64,000 nucleotides of DNA from NCBI GenBank assembly GCA_002700385.1, contig PADC01000004.1, positions 62,001 to 126,000 on the forward strand, written 5' to 3'. Shown piece after piece: positions 27,725 to 36,725 of this stretch (position 1 is its first letter; every line of letters starts with the position of its first letter). Position numbers and translations under genes: made by a program. The notes beneath the pieces are model-generated. The model saw only the letters and a list, made by a program, of their open reading frames with translations. It was not told the DNA's origin and did no database searches. The stretch comes from Cycloclasticus sp. GTDB taxonomy: Bacteria > Pseudomonadota > Gammaproteobacteria > Methylococcales > Cycloclasticaceae.

Positions 27725-28654
27725 CTTAATAAATAATTCTAGTTCAGTATCTAACGGTGCTTCAAAACTTACTGATTGACCTTTTAAAGGGTGATTAAAC
27801 GTAAGTTTACTAGCATGTAAAAAAAGTCGCTTTAAACCCTTTTCACGGTATTGTTTATATTGCGAAGGAGTTGAATAACGTTCATCCCCCGCTATTGGAT
27901 GACCCAGATGTTTTGCGTGCACTCTTATTTGGTGTGTTCGACCTGTCTTCGGTGAAGCTGTGACTAAGGTTGAGTTTTTATATGGGGCCACTTGCTCAAA
28001 CAGTGTTTGTGATTTTTTACCCTCTGGATGAACACGAACTCGGTGTTCACTGGATTCCAGGGTGCGCTTTTCTAATGGCGCGTTTACCACAATAGACTGC
28101 TTATGAAGCACTCCACAGAGCAAAGCAGTATATATTTTCTCTACTTGCCTGTTCCTTAGCAAAGTTTGAAGCCCATTGAGCATTTTTCTATTTTTTGCAA
28201 TTAAAAGGCAGCCGGATGTTGCTTTATCTAAACGATGAACCAACTCAAGATAACGATCATTCGGCCTTAAAAACCTTAATCCTTCAATAACACCGTGGCT
28301 ATTTGCTGTTCCACCATGAACAGCTATACCAGAGGGTTTATTCAATACCAGTAAATCCTCATCTTCGAATAAAATTCGCTTTTCGAGCGTCTCGGTTAAC
28401 CATTTTTTTGGGGAGGTTGTGTTTTTATCAAGGGTATTGATGGGTGGAATTCTAACTAAATCACCCGACTTTAACCGATAAATATTTTTAGTTCGCCCTT
28501 TATTTATTCTTACTTCACCGCGCCGAATAATTTTATAGATATGGCTTTTAGGAACGCCTTTTAATTGCGTGAGCAAAAAATTATCTAACCGCTGACCTGC
28601 TGCGTTTTCACTGATCTCAACAAACCTTACTTTTTCAAAGGACTCAGTTTTCAT
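27716..28654 (-). CDS. rluC: 23S rRNA pseudouridine(955/2504/2580) synthase RluC
   Basis: 312 residues. An S4 RNA-binding domain (about 17-75) precedes the RluA-type catalytic domain with HRLDKATSG (catalytic D143) and the ending KTGRTHQIRVH. The gene is divergent from rne, the usual gammaproteobacterial arrangement, which supports RluC over RluD. Confidence 0.93.
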   Translation of the reverse strand: MKTESFEKVRFVEISENAAGQRLDNFLLTQLKGVPKSHIYKIIRRGEVRINKGRTKNIYRLKSGDLVRIPPINTLDKNTTSPKKWLTETLEKRILFEDEDLLVLNKPSGIAVHGGTANSHGVIEGLRFLRPNDRYLELVHRLDKATSGCLLIAKNRKMLNGLQTLLRNRQVEKIYTALLCGVLHKQSIVVNAPLEKRTLESSEHRVRVHPEGKKSQTLFEQVAPYKNSTLVTASPKTGRTHQIRVHAKHLGHPIAGDERYSTPSQYKQYREKGLKRLFLHASKLTFNHPLKGQSVSFEAPLDTELELFIKKL

Positions 28655-29140
28655 AAGGTTTTAGCTTAAGTGGTTATCTGATTGATGTTACTAGTATAAT
28701 TTGATATAGTCGAAAAAGTTTAATTTAACCTTAACAAGGTGATTAAATCGACGTGATCATAATAACGATTGTCTGCGACCAAAGCTATTCTATCGTTAAA
28801 TCACACCCCCAAATGGGGAGAAGTTATGTTCAAGTAGATCACTCTACTTTACTCAGCTTTATAAAAGAACATGAATGGATCAGTTTTAAAACTGACATTC
28901 AAACGGGTTTTATTTGCTCAACCCATGATGAGCGATTTTGAATTGCCCAGCAAGAACAGAAATTTAATACGGACATAAAAAAGCCAAAAATAAAATAATT
29001 TAAGCAGCATGTCTGATCCTAGTGAGAAACCAACTATTTTTAACAACCAAAATTTATAGCTAAATAGTACATGAATCCATATTACCCTTCTCGCGACGCT
29101 ATTATTTCTGTGTGCTTTATGGCATCAGGAACAGAAAACA
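28655..29140. other. rluC-rne divergent intergenic region, likely rne 5' leader
   Basis: 486 bases. It must hold both promoters and the rne leader, which in Escherichia coli is long and used for autoregulation. No clear -10/-35 pair stands out. A 62-codon frame (28753-28941) is listed separately with low confidence. Confidence 0.5.
28753..28941 (+). CDS. Doubtful small ORF in the rne leader region
   Basis: 62 codons from a GTG, with an AAGGTGA about 14 bases upstream. The peptide (MIIITIVCDQSYSIVKSHPQ...) has no family I know. It could be a leader peptide or a chance frame within the rne 5' region. Confidence 0.2.
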   Translation: MIIITIVCDQSYSIVKSHPQMGRSYVQVDHSTLLSFIKEHEWISFKTDIQTGFICSTHDERF

Positions 29141-31636
29141 ATGAAAAGAATGTTAATCAACGCCACTCACGCCGAAGAGCTTCGAGTCGCACTTGTCGAT
29201 GGGCAAAAACTTTATGACCTTGATATAGAGGTCCCTGCCAGAGAGCAGAAAAAATCAAATATTTATAAAGGGCTAATCACCCGTGTGGAACGCAGTTTGG
29301 AAGCAGTCTTCGTTGACTACGGTTCTGAACGTCATGGCTTCCTACCTTTTAAAGAAATCACCGGCCAAGCTATTGGTCTTGAGACACAAGACATTGATGA
29401 CAAAAACCTTATAAAAGAAGGGTTGGAAATTGTCGTACAAGTTGAGAAAGAAGAGCGTGGCAATAAAGGTGCCGCGTTAACGACACAAATAAGCTTAGCT
29501 GGCAGTTATTTGGTGCTTATGCCTAATAACCCAGGCGCTGGCGGCATTTCTCGACGTATTGATGGTGATAACAGAGCCGCCCTGCGTGAAGCACTTGATC
29601 AACTGGTTGTACCAGAAACCGTTGGCTTGATTGTTAGAACAGCCGGTGTCGGCAAATCGGTAGAAGAACTTCAATGGGATTTAAACTACCTGACTCACCT
29701 ATGGGAGGCTATCAGCCGAGCCTCGGAAGACCGCAAGGCGCCTTACCTGATTTTTCAAGAAAGTAACTTTGTTATCCGCTCAATTCGAGACTATTTACGC
29801 GCTGATATTGATGAAGTTCTTATAGACAGTCAGGGGTCATTTACGTTGGCACATGACTTTATGCAGCAAATCATGCCGCAATATTTATCACGTGTGAGAT
29901 TATATGAAGATCAAGTCCCTTTGTTTACACGCTACCAAATTGAAAGCCAAATTGAAACGGCCTATGGCCGAGAAGTTCCCCTACCATCAGGGGGGTCAAT
30001 TGTTATTGATCCAACTGAAGCATTAACATCTATTGATATTAACTCAGCGCGTGCAACAAAAGGTGCTGACTTTGAAACAACTGCTCTCAATATCAATTTG
30101 GAAGCAGCCGATGAAATAGCAAGACAACTGCGCATTCGTGATATGGGCGGCCTGTTTGTTATCGACTTTATTGATATGGGCCCAACCAAGAATCAACGAA
30201 TGGTTGAAAACCGAATTAAAGAGGCAATGAAACACGATAGAGCTCGAATTCAGTTCAGTCGTATCTCCCGTTTCGGCCTACTGGAAATGTCTCGACAACG
30301 GATTCATTCTTCTTTAACTGAATCCAGTTTACCTGTCTGTCCCCGCTGTCATGGCCAAGGCACCATACGAAGTGTTGAATCTCTCTCGCTATCCATTATT
30401 CGTATATTGGAAGAAGAAGCCATGAAAGAGCATACAGCGCGTGTTATTGTTCATTTGCCTATCGACTGTGCCACGTTTGTTCTTAATGAAAAGCGTTCTG
30501 AAATTGAACAAATTGAAGAAACTCACCAAGTTTCTTTAATTGTCGTTCCAGATAAACACCTTGAAACACCCCATTATGAAATTGAACGGGTCCGGACAAA
30601 GGAAGTAAAGCAAGATCAAGCCGCTAGCCATGAGCGTGTAGAACAAGCAAACCCTCGAGAAACGCAACCGTACAAACGTGAACCCATTGTGCAGCAAACA
30701 GCCGCTGTTAAAAACATCATGCCGGCAACTCAGCGCCCCGCTGCCCCTTCAAACATTGCTGGTGACGGTTTTCTTAAACGTCTATTTAATAAGATCATTC
30801 CTTCTGCAGAGCAAAAGCCAGATAACAACAATCATCAAACAATCCCGGCTAACAACAATAGCCAACAACGCAGTAACCAACCGCGGTCTACAAAACCAAA
30901 CGACAACCGAAATAAAAACAGGAACAAAAGTCGGAGTAAAAATAGGACTACAAAAGAGTCGAATAAACCAAATCAAAAAGTATCCCAAGCATCAAATACT
31001 AGCGCCAATAAAGAAAAAGACAGCACAAAGCCTACTCAACTCACGTCGGAAAATACGCCACAGGCGCCAAAACCTAGAAGACGTCGTAGGCCAAATAGGC
31101 GTACAAACAATAACGAAACCAATAAACAGATGGAGTCTAAGCCAGTGGAATCTAAGCCAGTGGAATCTAAGCCAGTGGAATCTAAGCCAGTGGAATCTAA
31201 GCCAGTGGAATCTAAGCCGGTGGAGTCTAAGCCAGTGGAATCTAAGCCGGTGGAATCTAAGCCGGTGGAGTCTAAGCCAGTGGAGTCTAAGCCAGTGGAA
31301 TCTAGGCCAGTGGAATCTAAGCCAGTGGATGAAGGTGTGGCGGCTAAAAGTACGACTCGTCATCCACGTCGAAGAAAACGCACACCAGCACATACAGCCA
31401 AGGCCTCCGACGTAGGGATAGAGAACACTAAACAAGATCCTAAAACTGATCAACACGCAACATCAGACATTAAATCCAGCCCGGCAAAACCTAAGCCTGT
31501 GGAATCTAAGCCTGTGGAATCTAAGCCTGTGGAATCTAAGCCTGTGGAGTCTAAGCCTGCTATTCCTACCAATGATACGGTTGGCTCTCGTACAGCATTT
31601 GAGCCACCTAAAAGCTCGGGCAACTTAGATAGCTAA
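29141..31636 (+). CDS. rne: Ribonuclease E
   Basis: 831 residues. The catalytic half (1-520) is intact: S1 domain, DNase-I-like motif with D299 ([10 protein letters not shown]) and D342 (FVIDFIDMG), the 43-residue spacing seen in Escherichia coli, and the zinc-link C400/C403 (CPRCHGQG). RNase E cleaves mRNA and rRNA precursors and builds the degradosome at the inner membrane. The C-terminal half is disordered and basic. It contains an amphipathic [12 protein letters not shown] segment (membrane anchor-like, about 543-554), RRRRRPNRR, a VESKP array and a second short array. Confidence 0.97.
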   Translation: MKRMLINATHAEELRVALVDGQKLYDLDIEVPAREQKKSNIYKGLITRVERSLEAVFVDYGSERHGFLPFKEITGQAIGLETQDIDDKNLIKEGLEIVVQVEKEERGNKGAALTTQISLAGSYLVLMPNNPGAGGISRRIDGDNRAALREALDQLVVPETVGLIVRTAGVGKSVEELQWDLNYLTHLWEAISRASEDRKAPYLIFQESNFVIRSIRDYLRADIDEVLIDSQGSFTLAHDFMQQIMPQYLSRVRLYEDQVPLFTRYQIESQIETAYGREVPLPSGGSIVIDPTEALTSIDINSARATKGADFETTALNINLEAADEIARQLRIRDMGGLFVIDFIDMGPTKNQRMVENRIKEAMKHDRARIQFSRISRFGLLEMSRQRIHSSLTESSLPVCPRCHGQGTIRSVESLSLSIIRILEEEAMKEHTARVIVHLPIDCATFVLNEKRSEIEQIEETHQVSLIVVPDKHLETPHYEIERVRTKEVKQDQAASHERVEQANPRETQPYKREPIVQQTAAVKNIMPATQRPAAPSNIAGDGFLKRLFNKIIPSAEQKPDNNNHQTIPANNNSQQRSNQPRSTKPNDNRNKNRNKSRSKNRTTKESNKPNQKVSQASNTSANKEKDSTKPTQLTSENTPQAPKPRRRRRPNRRTNNNETNKQMESKPVESKPVESKPVESKPVESKPVESKPVESKPVESKPVESKPVESKPVESKPVESRPVESKPVDEGVAAKSTTRHPRRRKRTPAHTAKASDVGIENTKQDPKTDQHATSDIKSSPAKPKPVESKPVESKPVESKPVESKPAIPTNDTVGSRTAFEPPKSSGNLDS
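31130..31324 (+). repeat. 15-base in-frame repeat array in rne (13 x [M/V]ES[K/R]P)
   Basis: Thirteen contiguous units of a 15-base sequence (gtggaatctaagcca and single-base variants) encode ESKP pentapeptides; the twelfth reads ESRP. The third-position changes (a/g) show it has begun to diverge. It lies in the disordered region of RNase E. Confidence 0.95.
31499..31558 (+). repeat. Second VESKP array in rne (4 units)
   Basis: Four more in-frame units (gtggaatctaagcct), separated from the first array by a basic stretch. The proline codon is cct here and cca/ccg in the first array, so each array probably expanded on its own. Confidence 0.9.
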
Positions 31637-31650
31637 TTAATTTAGCCTAT

Positions 31651-31682
31651 AAAAAAACCCCAGCTAGATGCTGGGGTTTTAC
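31651..31682. terminator. Bidirectional terminator after rne
   Basis: CCCCAGC (31658-31664) pairs with GCTGGGG (31670-31676) with a 5-base loop, flanked by A and T runs. It can stop rne on the plus strand and the PaaI-like gene on the minus strand. Confidence 0.85.
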
Positions 31683-31725
31683 TGTTTACTGTTAAATCCT
31701 GTTGCTATAAAAATCTAGTCATTAT

Positions 31726-32178
31726 TTACTCAGGTGTTTTTAGTCGAATAGCCACGACCTCACCTTCTACACAGGTCACACCATTATTTTTTAATTTAGT
31801 TTTAATAAAGTATTTCCGGCCATCAACCTTTTCTACTGTGGCTCTTAATTCCACTTCTGACATTGGCACCGGTTTTACGTAGCGTAAATTCATTGACCCT
31901 GTCACCATTTGGATACTCCGGTCATATTTTTCATCATTTCCGGTTTTTCTATGGGCATACGATAAGGCGGTATTGACTGAATGACAATCGATCAAACTGG
32001 CCGAGATGCCCCCATATAAATAATTTGGAGGGCCAATCATGTACTCTTTAGGTGTCCATTTACAGACCACCTCATTTCCATCCAAGTGACTTTCAATTTG
32101 CAGGCCATACGGATTATCCTGTCCGCACCCAAAACATTCATTCGGCCTCATTTTTTCTTGTATTGATATTTTTTCCAT
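31726..32178 (-). CDS. PaaI-like hotdog-fold thioesterase
   Basis: 150 residues with a hotdog core. MRPNECFGCGQDNPYGLQI and YLYGGISASLIDCHSVNTA (the helix with the catalytic Asp/Asn region) match the 4HBT/PaaI superfamily. It probably hydrolyses an acyl-CoA released from the neighbouring pathway. It follows the oxidoreductase gene by 9 bases. Confidence 0.8.
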   Translation of the reverse strand: MEKISIQEKMRPNECFGCGQDNPYGLQIESHLDGNEVVCKWTPKEYMIGPPNYLYGGISASLIDCHSVNTALSYAHRKTGNDEKYDRSIQMVTGSMNLRYVKPVPMSEVELRATVEKVDGRKYFIKTKLKNNGVTCVEGEVVAIRLKTPE

Positions 32179-32187
32179 AGTATGTCC

Positions 32188-33363
32188 TCAGTTAACGGAT
32201 GGATTACTTAACGCCCAGGCATTTTTAATTTTCTTTAACGATGTGGCCCAACGATAAAGCCACCAACCATACTGCGCTGGCCATCGTTCAAAATTGCTAT
32301 CAATATCAAAAAAATGCGCGGCATGACGTGGCCAATAAGGATTGTTTAAGGCCGTCCTGCCAATGGCAATTAAGTCAGCCTTTTCTGATAAAAGAATTTC
32401 TTCCGCTTGAGCAGCATGTGTTATTAAACCCACTGCCGATGTTGGTATTTTTGCTCCTTTTTTTACCTCATCAGATAAGTAAACCTGAAAACTCGGCTCT
32501 CGGATCAGTACTTTTTCACGGTCAACATTAAAGCCACCGCTTGAGCAATCAATCACATCAACGCCTAATTTTTTTAATTCTTTCGCTAACCTCACTGATT
32601 CATTAATAGACCAACCCGTATCCACTCCATCAACCACCGACATCCTAAAAAATAAAGGTTTGTCTTCAGGCCAATTTTTTCTTACTGCCTTAACCACTTC
32701 AAAGGCTAAACGTGTTCTCCCGTTAAAATCACCGCCATATTCATCTGTTCGTTTATTCGATAAGGGCGATAAAAATTCACTGATCAAATAGCCATGTGCT
32801 CCATGAATTTCTATTACATCAAAACCCGCTTTTTCCGCCCTTGCAGCGGCCTTCCCCCAGGCATCAACAATCTCTTTAATGTCATCAGTTGTTAATGTTT
32901 TCGCCATCGCAGAATCGTTGGAAAGTAATTCAGCGCTGGGGCCAACCACTTGCCATGGGGATCCTCCATTCACCTTATCTACTTCATCAAGGTACCCTCC
33001 TCCATGCCAAGGGGTTTTAGTCGATGCCTTTAGACCTGCATGCGCCAGTTGGACACCGACTTGAGTATTTTGTTGATGACTAAAATCTATTATTCGCTTA
33101 AGAGGGGCAATTTGCTGGTCGTTCCATAAACCTAAATCCCAAGCACTGATACGCCCTTTTTGTTGCACAGCGGTTGCTTCCAGCATAATTAATCCTGCAC
33201 CGCCGAGCGAAAATTGTGCGTAGTGCGCAAAGTGTATATCGAGTGCTTTACCATCTCCTTTAGCCTGGTAAGTGCACATAGGGGAAATCATAATTCGATT
33301 TGCCAGATTCAGCTTCCTAAGCTGTATAGGCGTAAATAACAAAGGTTGTTCGTCAATCATCAT
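32188..33363 (-). CDS. NADH:flavin oxidoreductase of the Old Yellow Enzyme family (YqjM-like)
   Basis: About 391 residues from the ATG pair at 33360-33363. An in-frame ATG at 33399 would add 12 hydrophobic residues without a ribosome site. The TIM-barrel FMN enzyme has MISPMCTYQAKGDG (the Cys of the YqjM class), IHGAHGYLISEFLSPLSNKR and IAIGRTALNNP. It reduces activated C=C bonds. It is divergent from the DUF35-led operon across an operator-like palindrome. Confidence 0.9.
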   Translation of the reverse strand: MMIDEQPLLFTPIQLRKLNLANRIMISPMCTYQAKGDGKALDIHFAHYAQFSLGGAGLIMLEATAVQQKGRISAWDLGLWNDQQIAPLKRIIDFSHQQNTQVGVQLAHAGLKASTKTPWHGGGYLDEVDKVNGGSPWQVVGPSAELLSNDSAMAKTLTTDDIKEIVDAWGKAAARAEKAGFDVIEIHGAHGYLISEFLSPLSNKRTDEYGGDFNGRTRLAFEVVKAVRKNWPEDKPLFFRMSVVDGVDTGWSINESVRLAKELKKLGVDVIDCSSGGFNVDREKVLIREPSFQVYLSDEVKKGAKIPTSAVGLITHAAQAEEILLSEKADLIAIGRTALNNPYWPRHAAHFFDIDSNFERWPAQYGWWLYRWATSLKKIKNAWALSNPSVN

Positions 33364-33392
33364 AATGCCTGTAATTATTATGGATATGTAGT

Positions 33393-33406
33393 ATAACAAT
33401 TGTTAG
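33393..33406. promoter_or_regulatory. Operator-like palindrome ATAACAATTGTTAG
   Basis: TAACAATTGTTA is a perfect 12-base palindrome lying between the divergent oxidoreductase gene and the 33469 operon. It closely matches sites at 53073-53086 and 58726-58739. Confidence 0.55.
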
Positions 33407-33468
33407 AATTTGCACTCAAACAATCCCATCTATCATACAGCTGATTTATATGCAGGAGCAAACTGAAT

Positions 33469-33867
33469 ATGAGTAGTACAGACGACAGATTTAACGGGCC
33501 TGGGCCGGATCAGATCTATTACAATTATCTTAGAGAAGACAATTTCTCCCTCCCCCAATGTCAAGATTGCCATGAGTTTCATTTTTATCCCCGAGTGGTG
33601 TGCCCACATTGCGGCAGCTTCAACTTGGAATGGAAAACTTTATCTGGCAAAGGTGAAGTTTATTCAACAACCACCATCAGACGCAAACCTGAGCGTGGTG
33701 GTCACTACAACGTCTGCCACGTAACGCTTGAGGAAGGTCCTCGCCTTATGAGTCGAGTTGAAGGGGTTGACTCATTAGACGTAAAAATTGGTGATAAAGT
33801 TACCGCCGTTATAAACAAAGATAGCGACGATCCGTTCGTGACTTTCACACCAGTACAGGGGGATTAA
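33469..33867 (+). CDS. DUF35 OB-fold/zinc-ribbon protein, partner of the thiolase-fold protein
   Basis: 132 residues. A rubredoxin-like zinc ribbon (CQDCHEFHFYPRVVCPHCG, C-x2-C-x10-C-x2-C, about 24-42) is followed by the DUF35 OB fold with GKGEVYSTTTIRR. Such proteins bind a thiolase-superfamily partner, as ChsH2/Ltp2 and the BbsA/BbsB thiolase do. The partner gene follows 2 bases downstream. It heads the plus-strand operon. Confidence 0.88.
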   Translation: MSSTDDRFNGPGPDQIYYNYLREDNFSLPQCQDCHEFHFYPRVVCPHCGSFNLEWKTLSGKGEVYSTTTIRRKPERGGHYNVCHVTLEEGPRLMSRVEGVDSLDVKIGDKVTAVINKDSDDPFVTFTPVQGD

Positions 33868-33869
33868 AA

Positions 33870-35021
33870 ATGTCGCATGAATTAAGAGGTTCTTCTGCTG
33901 TTGTAGGTATTGGATTAGCCGGGTGTGGTGAAGCTCCCGGAAGAATGCCATTAGATATTTTAGCTGAAGCAACGCATAACGCTTTAGACGATGCTGGCTT
34001 AAAATTATCGGATGTTGATGGTATTTTTACCGGTTCATCCTACCATTTTATGCCTGCACTCAGTACCGCTGAATACCTGGGCATCAAGCCTCGATTCTCT
34101 GATAGCAGCATGGTTGGCGGCTCGTCTTTTGTGGCACACACACTCAATGCGGCAATGGCTCTTAAAACAGGTCAATGCGACGTCGCCCTTATCTGTTATG
34201 GCAGCAATCAACGAACGGCCGGTGGTAAATTAGCCACCATGTCTGAGCAACAAATTTACGAAGCGCCTTTTAAACCTCGTTACCCTATCAGCTCATACGC
34301 ATTAGCCGCCGCTCGACATATGTATCAATACGGTACAACACGTGAACAAATGGCGGATGTTGCCGTGGCTGCTCGTCAATGGGCACAGCTAAACCCGGCC
34401 GCCTTTGCTCGTGATGAATTAACACGCGAAGATGTTTTAAACTCTAGAATGATCAGCGACCCGCTTTCACTGTTGGATTGCTGCTTAGTGACCGACGGGG
34501 GCGGTGCCGTGATTATGGTGTCTAGTGAACGAGCAAAAGATTTCCCCAATAAGCCCGTTTACGTTTTAGGAACGGGTACAGCACATTGGCATCGTCAGAT
34601 TACTCAAATGCCCGACCTAACAACAACCGCAGCTGTCGATGCCGGTAAGCGGGCCTTCGAGATGGCTGGGGTAACACAAAATGAGGTTGATGTTGTTGAG
34701 CTTTACGATGCGTTTACCATCAATACAATTCTTTTCCTTGAAGACTTAGGTTTCTGCGCTAAGGGTGAAGGTGGCGCGTTTGTCGAAAATGGAAATATTT
34801 CACCGGGCGGTAGTTTGCCAGTGAATACCAATGGTGGCGGGTTATCGTGTGTCCATCCCGGCATGTATGGCATCTTTATTTTGATTGAGGCCATACAGCA
34901 GCTACGCGGTGGTTGCGGCGCAAGACAAGTTGACAACCCTGAAATTGCACTTGTTAACGGAAACGGTGGTGTCCTTTCAAGTCAAGTAACAACAATTCTT
35001 GGAACCGAGGCTGTATTATAA
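33870..35021 (+). CDS. Thiolase-fold (SCP-x/Ltp2-like) protein without catalytic cysteines
   Basis: 383 residues of thiolase fold. Where thiolases carry the nucleophilic Cys the sequence is MVGGSSFVAH, and the second Cys position reads VNGNGGVLSS; both are absent. The GHP histidine region is kept as CVHPGMYG (H329, Y333), and a YDAF motif contains Y279. Two tyrosines in similar places are the ones I recall as essential in Ltp2 retro-aldolases. So it more likely cleaves or forms a C-C bond by aldol chemistry than by thiolysis. DUF35 partner upstream, CaiB gene downstream. Confidence 0.85.
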   Translation: MSHELRGSSAVVGIGLAGCGEAPGRMPLDILAEATHNALDDAGLKLSDVDGIFTGSSYHFMPALSTAEYLGIKPRFSDSSMVGGSSFVAHTLNAAMALKTGQCDVALICYGSNQRTAGGKLATMSEQQIYEAPFKPRYPISSYALAAARHMYQYGTTREQMADVAVAARQWAQLNPAAFARDELTREDVLNSRMISDPLSLLDCCLVTDGGGAVIMVSSERAKDFPNKPVYVLGTGTAHWHRQITQMPDLTTTAAVDAGKRAFEMAGVTQNEVDVVELYDAFTINTILFLEDLGFCAKGEGGAFVENGNISPGGSLPVNTNGGGLSCVHPGMYGIFILIEAIQQLRGGCGARQVDNPEIALVNGNGGVLSSQVTTILGTEAVL

Positions 35022-35022
35022 A

Positions 35023-36216
35023 ATGAGCGAATCTTCTTTAAAGGGTATAAAAGTTGTTGATTTATCAAGAGTTTTAGGAGGGCCTCTGTGCACTCAAATT
35101 CTTGGTGATCATGGTGCAGAGGTCATTAAAGTTGAACCGCCTGCTGGTGATGAAACGCGGGGTTGGGGCCCGCCTTATCACGAACGTGGAAGCGCCTACT
35201 ATGACGGCGTTAATCGTAATAAAAAAGGCATTGCTTTAGATATGCGTCAACCAGAAGCACACGAAATATTATTTCGCTTACTTCAAGACGCTGATGTATT
35301 GGTGGAAAACTTTAAAGTCGGAACACTCGAAAAATGGGGCATTGGCTTTAAAGACGTTTTACAAAAAAAATTCCCTCGCCTGATTCACTGCCGTGTCACT
35401 GGTTTCGGAAGTACAGGGCCTTACGCAGGTTTTCCTGGGTATGATGCCGTTGCTCAAGCCACCTCAGGCTTAATGAGCATTAATGGTGACGCCGATCGTC
35501 CGCCGGTTCGAATCGGTGTCCCTATCGTCGATTTAACGACGGGAATGAACGCTGTTATTGCGGTTTTGTTGGCTTTATACGAGCGTAATCAATCAGGACG
35601 TGGACAATCCATAGAAGTCAGTTTGTACGACACCGCTGTGAGCCTAATTCACCCGCATGCCGCAAATTGGTTTCTAGACGGTAAGCCACAAAAAAGATTA
35701 GGCAGCGCTCACCCTAACATTACGCCTTATGACCTATTCCCAACAGCGAATGGCCTGTTATTTTTAGGCATCGGTAACGATCGTCAATTCGCCGGCTTAT
35801 GCAAAGCGCTTGGAAATCCAGAGTTAGCACAAGACCCGCGTTTTATAATTAATGCAGATCGGGCAAAAAATAAGGCTGAATTACGAATTATTCTCGAAAA
35901 AATGCTTGCTGATAAAGACGGAAAAGCCTTAACCGCCCAATTGATGGAAAAAGGAATCCCAGCTGGTGCTGTGCAAACGGTTGAAGACGCACTGCAACAC
36001 CCGCAAACCATAGCAAGAGACATGGTGATAGAATCCGGTGAATACAGAGGAACGGGCATTCCCATCAAACTGTCACGGACCCCCGGTGCATTTCAGTGTC
36101 GCCCGCCTCAATATGGAGAAAATAATGCAGAAATACTGGCTGAAGCCGGCTATACACCTGATGAAATCAAACGATTCCAAGAGATGCAAATAACTTTAGA
36201 AACACCGCGTAAATAA
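35023..36216 (+). CDS. CaiB/BaiF family CoA transferase (class III)
   Basis: 397 residues from the ATG at 35023, one base after the previous stop. An upstream in-frame ATG lies inside the previous gene. N-terminal LSRVLGGPLCTQILGDHGAEVIKVEPP and FPGYDAVAQA with the catalytic Asp (D141) identify a class III CoA transferase that moves CoA between carboxylic acids. It may activate the pathway acid or recycle CoA. Confidence 0.92.
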   Translation: MSESSLKGIKVVDLSRVLGGPLCTQILGDHGAEVIKVEPPAGDETRGWGPPYHERGSAYYDGVNRNKKGIALDMRQPEAHEILFRLLQDADVLVENFKVGTLEKWGIGFKDVLQKKFPRLIHCRVTGFGSTGPYAGFPGYDAVAQATSGLMSINGDADRPPVRIGVPIVDLTTGMNAVIAVLLALYERNQSGRGQSIEVSLYDTAVSLIHPHAANWFLDGKPQKRLGSAHPNITPYDLFPTANGLLFLGIGNDRQFAGLCKALGNPELAQDPRFIINADRAKNKAELRIILEKMLADKDGKALTAQLMEKGIPAGAVQTVEDALQHPQTIARDMVIESGEYRGTGIPIKLSRTPGAFQCRPPQYGENNAEILAEAGYTPDEIKRFQEMQITLETPRK

Positions 36217-36243
36217 CTAATTAATAAATATTTATTTCATAAA

Positions 36244-36705
36244 ATGAAACTTTTACTTGTCATCGCTCATGCACCTTCACCCAACATTCAACGGTTGATT
36301 AATGCTGTGCTGAAAGGGGCGAATAATAGCGATGTAAACGGCGTTGAAGTCCGGTTTATTAGTGCTTTAGAGGCAGAGGCGGATGATGTGTTAACAGCCG
36401 ATGCGGTTATTCTTGGTACACCTGAAAATTTAGGCTATATGAGCGGCGCACTAAAAGACTTTTTTGATCGAAATTACTATCCCTGCCTGGATAAAACAGA
36501 TGCCCTGCCCTGCGCCATTCTTATTCGAGCAGGCAATGATGGTACCGGTACAAGGCGTGCAATTGAATCTATTTTGACGGGGTTACGTTGGAAAATTGTC
36601 CAAGAGCCGCTTATTTGTCGTGGTGCGTTTAAAGAAGAATTCGTTGATCAAGCCGAAGAGCTTGGCCTTTTTATGGCGGCCAGTTTAGAGGCAGGTATTA
36701 TCTAA
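36244..36705 (+). CDS. Flavodoxin-fold protein
   Basis: 153 residues. The start KLLLVIAHAPSPNIQRLI (phosphate-binding loop), the flavin-loop ADAVILGTPENLGYMSGALKDFFDR, and the later LIRAGNDGTGTRRAIESIL fit the flavodoxin/NAD(P)H-dependent FMN reductase superfamily. Partner unknown. Only AT-rich spacer precedes it, with no obvious ribosome site. Between the CaiB and acyl-CoA dehydrogenase genes on one strand. Confidence 0.75.
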   Translation: MKLLLVIAHAPSPNIQRLINAVLKGANNSDVNGVEVRFISALEAEADDVLTADAVILGTPENLGYMSGALKDFFDRNYYPCLDKTDALPCAILIRAGNDGTGTRRAIESILTGLRWKIVQEPLICRGAFKEEFVDQAEELGLFMAASLEAGII

Positions 36706-36725
36706 TTTCATAATAACAACACGCA

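Noticed and set aside
30992..31456. Long minus-strand frame opposite the rne repeats
   Set aside because: Open only because the repeat unit lacks stops on the other strand; repetitive W/R/H/L peptide, a shadow.
31130..31558. CRISPR-like repeat array
   Set aside because: Units are 15 bases, contiguous with no spacers, and in frame inside rne; they encode VESKP pentapeptides.
33870..35021. Ordinary acetyl-CoA acetyltransferase
   Set aside because: Both catalytic cysteines are missing and a DUF35 partner is present, so a plain thiolase label would mislead.
36222..36237. AATAAATATTTATT palindrome before the flavodoxin gene
   Set aside because: Purely A/T in an AT-rich spacer inside an operon; not convincing as an operator.
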